NCBI GenBank assembly: GCA_003988855.1
Contig: QYAI01000026.1
Span: 124,001-188,000 of the forward strand
Origin: Arachnopeziza araneosa
Taxonomy: Eukaryota; Ascomycota; Leotiomycetes; Helotiales; Arachnopezizaceae
Length of the DNA stretch: 64,000 bases
Direction: 5' to 3'
In this document: positions 56,328 through 64,000 of the stretch, one piece after another
How positions within the stretch are numbered: position 1 is the first letter of the stretch
Layout: the number at the start of each line of letters is the position of its first letter
Notes under the pieces: generated by a model
The model's input: only the letters and a program-made list of their open reading frames with translations
Told to the model about the DNA's origin: nothing
Databases searched by the model: none
Translations under genes and position numbers: made by a program

Positions 56328-58527
56328 ATGGAGCACGACGTTCCTATGGATCGAAACACGAGAGCAATATATTGCGATGTGTGCAAGGCTATGCTTTCCA
56401 GAATTGCTGACTCGTCGAGCTATGGAACACCAACATTTGGATCATACCCAACAATAGAGGGATCGCACCACAGAACTGCAAAGAGTCTTTCCATATCGGC
56501 TGCTTGGGGCTGTGGTATTTGTGTTCAGTTGAAAGAATCTATTGAGAATGACTTCTGCATAAATAAGTTCCCCATAGAATAGTCTTCAACAGCAAGTGGA
56601 CTTCCCTGGCTAAGATATACATCTTATCTCATTCTACGCTCTGATCCGACTGACGACTTCTCGCTCCTCTTGAACATTACAAATCAGGCGGACAGAACAA
56701 TTTTAGGAGTATTCATAGGCACCCAATTGGATACACAACAAGTACCAGACGCACGCGGTCTCTATCACCTGTCGCCTGATAACACAGGCGATGCAGAGGT
56801 CCTAGAAAAAAGCTCGTTTATGGATTTCAGATTGCGTATCCGATCACCACTCATGCGAGGAACATGCCCAGCTAGATTACTTCCCACCGCGGCTCCCCTA
56901 CCTCGATGGGGACCGGGTGCAACTTATTGAGATCAAGGAAGCCATCAACTTTGGTCGGTATGCTACGCTTAGCTATTGCTGGGGAAGAAATCCACGAAAT
57001 TTAGCGTTGACAATCGACAATATTGATTCCCTTCGAAAAGGCTTCAAAGCCTCACAACTTGCGAAGACATTTCGAGAAGCGATTCAAGTTACTCAATCGC
57101 TAGGAATCCAACTACTATGGATTGATGCTCTATCATATTACAGTCAGGTGAAGGTCACGTCGAAGATTGGGAAAAGCACCTTGTTGAAATGGCTGTGATT
57201 TATAGAAACTGCATCTTCAACATATCGGTGGATCACGGTGAGAGCGCTGAAGCTGGTTCTTTTATGCCTCGAGATCCGGATAGTATCAGGCCTTGTATTT
57301 TTGATGTACCAATCAATCGTACGAATGCATCAACACGCCAAGAGGAACAACATTGTATAGATACATATGGATTCTACAATTCAAAGTTCTTCTTGCGACT
57401 CATAAATAAAAACCCATTATTCGTTCGAGGATGGGTCCATCAAGAGCGCTTGCTGTCGCCGAGGGTTCTCCATTTTGGAAAAACGCAATTATTGTGGGAA
57501 TGTATGGAGCTATTAGCTTGCGAAACTTATCCCATGGGACTCGATCCTATGGCACTCGATCCTATAGGGCTCGATGACTTGCCGTTTTCATTTCGCAGCA
57601 GTATATTCGACCAATGGTATAAAATTGTCGAGGCCTACTCATCTAGTTCTGTGACAAAGCCTCAAGACAAAGTAAGCCTTGTTGTTTTCGTATAAAATTG
57701 CTTTTCATATCTACCAGAGTCTCGGAGCTCAAAAGCTGCAACCCCTCGATTATTTTCCTTGTCTTGCTCTTAAAATAATCTCGATCTCTTGAGATTTCAA
57801 CTCAACTTCAGAATTTACGAAGCTGATTCAATGACAGCTGGCAGCAATAGCAGGCATTTTAACACGCGTATCTACTGAACGCGCTGCAAATTACGCTGCA
57901 GGATTATTTATGAGTGATATGCCTGAGACTCTTTTATGGAAATACGATGGTGGGCCTTGTGGTAGTATTATAACGCCTTATAGAGCACCGTCGTGGAGCT
58001 GGGCATCCCGTGAAGGCGAGATTCGCTTCTTTCGAATCATGAACGAGTTCAAAGGAAAAGGTTTTGCTTGGGTTGATGAAGTTGTACTTGAGTATACCAG
58101 CGAAAATAACCCATTTAGCCCACTTTAGGGCAGATTAATGAGAATAACAGCACCAATGATTCGCATAACCTTGCCGGACCGCGAGAATGACATACGAGGG
58201 CGGATAGAAGATCTCAAGTTGGATCCACTGGATGCTCGTGACGGTCTGCACGGCCTACCTTCTTTTACTGGCCTAGTTTCCTTTGACGAGTCAAGTCTAT
58301 TTCAACGCAGATCAGGAGCAAGACTTCCCTTCATTTCGTATGATGCTTATGGGCTCTATGGCTTGATTTTGATGCCCGACCTAAAATCGGTTCAAACGCA
58401 GCGTTGGATAAGGACTGGGGTATTTTACATCTCTTCCGAAGCTCAGCGAGATCTCAATTGGATGGATGATATAACACATGGTCTGAAAACTTCCCGAAGA
58501 CTACAATTGAACTTGTGTAATATATAA
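56328..58527 (+). pseudogene. HET-domain (heterokaryon incompatibility) gene, broken
   Basis: The parts of a HET protein are all present in order. The N-terminus is cysteine-bearing (CDVCKAML). HET block 1 is RYATLSYCWG, block 2 REAIQVTQSLGIQLLWIDAL, and block 3 GWVHQERLLSPRVLHF. An intron (57672-57837) precedes the C-terminal part, which runs to 58527. At least four lesions break it: an in-frame TAG at 56580-56582; a one-base frame change at the A6 run 56806-56811; a one-base loss near 57131-57135, inside the WIDALC motif where the Cys codon should be; and TAG at 58126-58128. HET proteins trigger cell death when incompatible strains fuse, so loss by drift or selection is common in this family. 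It cannot make a full protein as given. Confidence 0.85.
57533..57580 (+). repeat. Imperfect 15-nt coding repeat (x3)
   Basis: Within the HET pseudogene, three near-copies of a unit coding for Leu-Asp-Pro with varied neighbours (GLDPMALDPIGLDDLP). It looks like a local tandem duplication. Confidence 0.6.
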
Positions 58528-59323
58528 ATTATTCTTAGTTAAAGTCTAAGTACAATACTATCATTGAACATCTGAACATGGCGAGTATGATAGTTCCATG
58601 AGCGGCACTATTGATCAGCCTCCCAATCTGGAGCGACCGAAGAAAGTTCCTTGTGTAAGTGGACAAAGAGCCAGTTTGAAGGTCAATGGAGATACAGGAT
58701 TGCTAAGCAGTGAGTCCTTGCAGTGACCGGGGAAAGATGTACATCGCAAAGTAAAAATTGGCGGAACTCCACAAGCGTGAAAGTATAGAACGGAAATACA
58801 ACTAAGTAAACACCCAAATTCAGTCTTTAAATGAGTTCGCTCGGCTAGTAGGTACTGACAATTCAAAATGAAACCGAAATGCGCAATATTTTCTCATCTC
58901 GATACAAACAAGCGAGTACTAGTGTAGAAATTATTAATCGCAGATGAAGAGAAGAAAGACGAGAAGACACTAGCTAATGAACGCTTCTAGATATTTCACC
59001 TGTAAGCCCTAGCTACTTCCGGAAGCTCAAAAAAAGCTTTTGATTTCGCGGATACCCGCAGCAGGCCGATCGAAATTTTCGCGGGTGACTGAGAGAAGAA
59101 GAGACAGTGTAGGAAAAGCTTGGCTCAAAAGTGGGAATGCCTTCATTTTCTCCTCACTCAATGAGTCATGCCGGATTGCATAAAACGCCGCCTCTCATTG
59201 ATTGATTTCCTTATAACTTTATCCACACCTCTTCTCTTAACAATGAAGCTGATCTTTCTCTGCTGTCTGAATTCTGTTTGAAGACTTTTGATTTCAAAGC
59301 TCGTGCTCCTCTCCTACTCCAAA
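58528..59323. other. Intergenic region upstream of the methyltransferase
   Basis: No gene supported. A CT-rich tract before the ATG is the only notable feature. Confidence 0.4.
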
Positions 59324-60177
59324 ATGGCAAGCACATCTCGTCCAGTTCAGTCTGTAAACAACACCGAGCTCTATGATCGTTGGGCTAAAGTAAGTTCGCC
59401 TTTTGTTACATCTCAGTCATTGTTCCTCACATATCACAGGTTTATGATACGGATGGCAATATCCTCCAAGCAATTGATGACCTGCTTCTTCCCAAACTGC
59501 TGTCAGGAGGCCTGGACCTCCTCTCTTCAGAATCTCCAATTACTGTCACAGAACTTGGCTGCGGAACCGGTCGTAACACTATCAAGCTTTTCTCTCCATC
59601 GAACTCATCCCCGTCAGTTCTTATCAAAGAAATACACGCTTTGGACCTCTCGGCCGGAATGCTCGAGGTCGCAAAATCCCGCTGCAGTGCTCTTAAGTCA
59701 ACATCTCCATCAGTACCTCAAGTCCAATTCTCCCTCTTCGACGCTCTTCACCCCTCCTCATTTCCTGAAGTGCAATCGATCCAAGGAAAAGCCAACCTAG
59801 TCATCTCGACCCTGGTACTCGAGCACCTCCCTATAGCTACCTTCTTCCAAACCACAGCTTCCTTTCTCAAGCCCACAGGTGGTTATCTCATTCTCACCAA
59901 TATGCATGCGGAGATGGGAAAGATAAGTAGAGCGGGGTTTGTAGATCCGGATACTGGAGAGAAGATTAGAGGGGATAGTTATGTGTATGAGATTGATGAA
60001 GTAATTGAGGAGGGGAAGAAATGGGGATTTGAGATTGTGGGGGGGATGGGGGAGAGAGGGATTGAGGAAGGTGATGTTGGGAATGGGGAGCAGACAGTAC
60101 TAGGTCCCAGAGGGAGTAAGTGGATTGGTGTGAAGGTTTGGTTTGGATGTTTGATGAAGCTCGGTGGGGGTAGCTGA
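59324..60177 (+). CDS. Class I SAM-dependent methyltransferase
   Basis: Exons 59324-59389 and 59440-60177 (intron 50 nt); 267 aa. The AdoMet-binding motif I is VTELGCGTGRNTIKL. Motif II/III equivalents are IHALDLSAGMLEVAKSRC and ANLVISTLVLEHLP, as in the methyltransferase 11/12 groups. The N-terminus (NTELYDRWAKVYDTDGNIL) is typical of small-molecule methyltransferases. No targeting signal is seen. The C-terminal 60 residues are Gly-rich (GGMGERGIEEGDVGNGEQ). The substrate is unknown, and no biosynthetic cluster neighbours are present. Confidence 0.85.
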
Positions 60178-60497
60178 GGAAGCTTCAAGAATGTTGATAT
60201 GTTGTTATGAGGCGAGGTATATCCATAATTTGCGAGGTCGCAATCTTTATTTTACCAATAATACTGTCCTTCTCAAGATAGTCTTCCGTAGTCTAAGAGC
60301 ATCTCCTAGTATCCCGAATACCTCTGGAAAGTATCTTGATTTCATATATGCCCGCTTGCACTGTCCAATAAGAAGCGACTTATCGTCTCTGGTAAAGCAC
60401 CGCCAGTTTTGGTCCTTGATTTCGTAGTCTGCTGTCGGATTGGGTCTCTTGTTTGACCCTGAAAGCTTTGAGATAGATTTTCCTCCCCACTTAAGTT
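60178..60497. other. Convergent 3' spacer
   Basis: Short AT-rich spacer between the methyltransferase and the zinc-finger gene; nothing recognised. Confidence 0.4.
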
Positions 60498-61045
60498 TCA
60501 ATCCGTAGGATGTCGTGGATCATACATCTCATATCCCTCATCTCCAGTATCACTCTCGTCACCCTCATCAAGCACCTTATCACTCGGCCTCGGCTCCTTC
60601 CACGCCTCCTCGGTCTTCTCACCCTCCTTCACAGGTTCCTCAGCCGGTGTGAAAGCACTTTTGAAACCAGCCTTCTTGAAACCCCCCTTCTTGAATCCAC
60701 CGCCTGCACTCCCACTACTACCAGCAGCATCCCCTCCTAGCTTGATCGAAATAAGACCACTCTGACTATTGGCTTTCTCTTCTGCTTTTCTGGCCTTACT
60801 ACTTGCTAATGGATCTCGAGTAAGCTGTCGCATGTCTTTTAACCGTTGCTTGTGCGAATGGTCGTATGACGAGAGATGGGCTTCATATTCGTTCATGCGT
60901 GCATAGCCTTTTGAACAGAGCTCGCAATAAAACGATTTTACAGCTTCGCGAGCGCTCTCAGTTTTTGGAGCTGGGTTTGTAAACCCACGCTATATTCAAG
61001 TTAGTCATAAACAGGTACAATGATCGTGGATCTTACTGGAGGCAT
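60498..61045 (-). CDS. C2H2 zinc-finger protein, GPATCH8-like
   Basis: Exons 61045-61037 (9 nt, MPP) and 60989-60498 (intron 47 nt); 166 aa. A single C2H2 finger is in FYCELCSKGYARMNEYEAHL, with its second His in SSYDHSHKQR, followed by RLKDMRQLTRDP. This finger-plus-RLKDMRQ arrangement is seen in GPATCH8-like proteins linked to RNA processing. After it comes a run of GGFKKGGFKKAGFKSAF, Lys/Gly/Phe repeats, and an acidic tail. Nuclear location and a role in RNA or splicing are inferred only. The gene is head-to-head with mcp1, 138 bp between ATGs. Confidence 0.8.
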
Positions 61046-61183
61046 TCTGAGTGTTGTTGGAGGTGGAATGAGAAATGCCCAGACGAGGCTGAGAGGTCAA
61101 ACCGAAGCGGCCGCCCAAATGTCTCAACAACCAAGGGACTTGGACATTTCTACCATCACCCCACAACACACTGCGCTTCCAAG

Positions 61184-62140
61184 ATGGACCACCATCGGGA
61201 CTCTACAGCGTCGCAAGATGAACTTGCTCCCCTTCAACAGCTCGACCCATCTCCCATCGACACTCCCGAAGAAGAGAAACCTCTTCCGTCTTTGCCCACC
61301 CCACCGCTGCCCTCGCGCTCCACCTCGATGGGCCTCAATGGGCACCACAGCGCAACCTACTATTGTACTTCTTCCTTTCGCCCATAAGCTCATTTGATTC
61401 AGCTAATAACATCAGTAACCCGCCTGCAAAAATACTCCTCATATGCATTCACCGTCTACGCAACCCTTCATCTCACGAACACCTCCCTCATCCCCCTCAT
61501 AACACGGTCACTCCCAGCCTCAGAACCCTATCTTCTTCTCACACGGCCATACTACCAATCTTTCCCCTTGGAACCACTCCTTGTCACACTCCCCCTCACA
61601 ACTCACATCCTCTCGGGGTTGATAATGCGCATTAACCGACGGAACAGCAATCTAGCACGATACGGTGGTTCCTCCCTTCCTATAACCACGCGTTTAGAAC
61701 GCAGATTTAAGATATGGCCGCCCATGTCGTGGACCTCCCTCGCGGGATATGTACTTACGCCATTGGTAGCTGGTCATGCGGTGGTGAATCGACTACTGCC
61801 TTACGTCTATGAGGGAGGTAGTTCTGGTGTGGGATTAGGGTTTGTCGCGCATGGGTTTGCGAAACATCCTTTTATTGCTTGGACGGGGTATGTGGCCCTA
61901 GTGGGAGTTGGTGTAGGACACATGGTTTGGGGAGCGGCAAAGTGGAATGGCTGGGTTCCGGTAAGGATGGATAAGAAGGGGAAGAGGAGGTGGTGGGTTA
62001 TTAATGGGGTCGCGGCTACTTTTATCGGACTTTGGGCGGCTGGTGGGCTGGGGATTGTTGCGAGGGCAGGATTGGCGGAAGGATGGCTAGGAAAGAATTA
62101 TGATGTTCTCTACTCCAAGATCCCGCTACTGAAGTGGTAG
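61184..62140 (+). CDS. mcp1: Mcp1-like mitochondrial membrane protein (DUF1691)
   Basis: Exons 61184-61364 and 61416-62140 (intron 51 nt); 301 aa. A Pro/Ser-rich N-terminus (about 60 residues) is followed by LTRLQKYSSYAFTVYATLHL and about five membrane spans (PLEPLLVTLPLTTHILSGLI, AGYVLTPLVAGHAVVNRLL, FIAWTGYVALVGVGVGHMV, VINGVAATFIGLWAAGGLGI). This matches the Mcp1 transmembrane domain family. Yeast Mcp1 is a mitochondrial outer-membrane protein that recruits Vps13 and suppresses loss of ERMES tethering, so a role in lipid transfer between organelles is likely. It ends YDVLYSKIPLLKW. Confidence 0.85.
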
Positions 62141-62471
62141 CATATAGGGAGTTGGTATATTGTTTTGCATAGCGATGGGAGTTTGGTTGACTGCATTCAC
62201 TAGCGTTCATGGAAGTTTAAAATTATAAAGATGAATATTGGTAATACTGGGTAGACTTTACGTTTCTAGGATAAACCTCCAATGAACTATCTATTCGCCT
62301 GAGCCCGATTTCAAACCACTCAAAACAAAGAAATGATAGCTATTAAGGACGGAAATCTTATACAACGAGGTACGACTATTTCGAATCAGAGAAGAGTGGG
62401 TTGTAATTTTTGGAGCTGTCGTCCTTCTTGATTTCCTGGGTTCTTCAAGTTGTTCATTATTGTGAATTTAA
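62141..62471. other. Convergent 3' spacer
   Basis: Between the 3' ends of mcp1 and the last gene. No feature seen. Confidence 0.4.
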
Positions 62472-63880
62472 TCAACTCCCACCGATTTGATCAGTTGCTG
62501 AAGCCAGCACTGCTGCCCCACTATTTGATTTCTGCTTCTTTGAAGGTGGTCCATCAGCTAAATCATTAGCAGCAGGTGATGGTTGAGAAGGATGCGGGTT
62601 AGCTGGTAGAAAGGGCCCGAAAAAGTTAGGATCAACTCTTCCCGCGTTGAGGATGATCCCGAAAGGAATATCGATTTTGCGGAGATCAGTCCATAAGATT
62701 CGCCCGTGGTTGCCCTCAAAGTCAACCACTTGGTACCGATGGGTCGACTGTTGAAAGTAAGAGTGCCGTTCCAGCAAGCGCACTATCTCTCCAGCATAGA
62801 ATGGTGTCGTGTCCAGGGATGGCTCGATATCTCGCCGAACTTGAAAGAGTGGAAGCGGTTGAGATAAATCCTGGAGTTGCTTTAATTTCTCAATTTTCAG
62901 TACTGCTGGTGCAACTCGCGAGTCCCTGAGGAGCTTATCGAGATTCCCATTAAGTTCGTTGCTGATTGCAAAAAGATCCGCGAAGCTGGGATCTATCTCA
63001 AACAAATGGGTGGGAAGGAGCCATGGTCTTTCAACATGCTGTAGCCTTCGTAGGTGAACTTGACCGCGAGTGTTGTCAATGCTTCTCACGTTTGCTAAAT
63101 TTCTTTCCTCGTCCCGGCCCTCGGAATCAATAAAGAAGTCGCCATTCTTAAATGTAAAGCTATCCACAGGTCCGAACCGGTTAATACTTACGTCTCCAGC
63201 GTCGTAATCCTCTCCATTCTTTTTCGACGCCTCTACAGCTCTGAAGAATCTAAACTTTTGTCCCTCCTTCAAATGAGTGGGAGCAGAACTTGCAGAAAGG
63301 TCAACGACCACTGTAGCCGCTAAAGCAGCAGCGGAGAGACCTTTCTTTTCTCCTTCTAGCGGTTCCAAGTGATCAACACGTGGTTTGAGTGAGAGGCCCG
63401 GCGCATGATCATCTAGCTTAACTTGAAGTATATTCCCGTCAGGGACGAGTCCATGTGAAATACTAGGTTTGGTCTGACACGTTCTCCTATATTCTATTAG
63501 TATAAATTTTATATCGTATTTCCATTTGTATCATACATGTATCTATGATTTGGTGGAATAAGAAAACCCTAATTTCAAGTTCTCAGAATTAGTTTACTTC
63601 ATTCATAGATTTTAAGGATTGGGGTTGAGTATGCCGGGAAAGATATCCGTGTTGCCGGCTTAACTCAAGGAAGAACATCGAAGGAGAATTATATCTTCGG
63701 AAAAGTAAGACTTACGTTTGGAGGAGGATGGTCTCTCACAAAATGGCCCACGCTGGCTTGGAGATAATTTGGTCGGTCTCCAGGGTAATTTGTGGTGACA
63801 ACCCAGACCCCTCTCTTAACATCAGCTCTAATTTCAGACCCAAATCCCCAATCTTGGACGCGGTTGGCGCCATCTGTCAA
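62472..63880 (-). CDS. Hypothetical protein, start not resolved
   Basis: A long open frame runs from about 63489 down to the stop at 62472. Its coding part (e.g. LVPDGNILQVKLDDHAPGLS, then EGQKFRFFRAVEASKKNG) contains no Met, so it must be joined to an upstream exon. A candidate lies at 63720-63880 (ends HFVRDHPPPN before gtaagt), but the phase across 63490-63719 does not work with the sites I tried. The C-terminus contains LFEIDPSFADLFAISNEL, HRYQVVDFEGNHGRILWTDL and a basic tail (GPPSKKQKS) that may be a nuclear localisation signal. I recognise no family. The gene may also extend beyond the window. Confidence 0.55.
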
Positions 63881-64000
63881 ATCTTCTCCGCCAGTGTTGT
63901 AGCCAAACCCTTCCCCTGGTTGACTGTTAGCATTTCTCTATTCCAATAAACACAACATCCAGCATTCTACTATTAGGATTGCAACTGCTATTAATAAGAA

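Noticed and set aside
1..64000. CRISPR arrays, rRNA, prokaryotic operons, secondary-metabolite cluster
   Set aside because: No regular spaced repeats, no rRNA sequence, the genome is eukaryotic, and no backbone synthase gene is present beside the methyltransferase, MFS or quercetinase genes.

Overview
The window is nuclear DNA of a filamentous ascomycete (Pezizomycotina). Genes carry short GT-AG introns, mostly 45-100 nt, and lie on both strands. The proteins are typical of moulds: Rom2-type Rho GEF, HET domain, 9.5 kDa complex I subunit, quercetinase, secreted A1 proteases. A leotiomycete (Botrytis/Sclerotinia relatives) would fit the sequences I recognise, but I cannot prove the class from sequence alone.

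Layout. 1-5389 holds no gene I can support. 5390-7422 (-) is a membrane protein gene that looks damaged. 8072-9208 (+) is an ApaH/Ppn2-like metallophosphatase. 10531-14477 (+) is a tandem pair of paralogous OTT_1508-like deaminases. Then come an MFS anion:cation symporter (15282-16855), complex I 9.5 kDa subunit (-) head-to-head with oligosaccharyltransferase subunit Wbp1 (+), Rom2 (-) head-to-head with V-ATPase subunit c (+), a gene-poor 2.7 kb, and a secreted aspartic protease (28406-29698). From 30 to 42 kb the region is dense and mostly housekeeping: a hypothetical protein, a YHR202W-like phosphoesterase, mitochondrial GatA, Atg3, PDH E1 beta, a tyrosine phosphatase, and a CCDC97/DUF2052 protein. 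42.7-43.9 kb is a quercetin dioxygenase gene with a premature stop. 45-49.4 kb holds mitoribosomal mS45 and the transcription repressor NC2-beta. 50-55.3 kb holds a second aspartic protease, mitochondrial enoyl reductase Etr1, and a Ser/Pro-rich protein. 56.3-58.5 kb is a broken HET-domain gene. The end carries a methyltransferase, a C2H2 zinc-finger protein head-to-head with Mcp1, and an incomplete hypothetical gene.

Most of these genes do not form one pathway. Several serve mitochondria (complex I, PDH, GatA, mS45, Etr1, Mcp1), others the secretory/vacuolar system (Wbp1, V-ATPase, phosphoesterases, Atg3). Many head-to-head pairs share short promoters, and the octamer RTCACGTG recurs in intergenic DNA.

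The most unusual observations are: (1) NC2-beta split into 22- and 27-nt exons by a 1.6 kb first intron that contains a decayed C2H2 zinc-finger gene; (2) the tandem fungal deaminases, which keep intact HAE and CxxC zinc motifs and belong to a superfamily linked to nucleic-acid editing and bacterial effectors; (3) a HET gene with at least four separate lesions; (4) a quercetinase stopped four codons before its likely last metal ligand.
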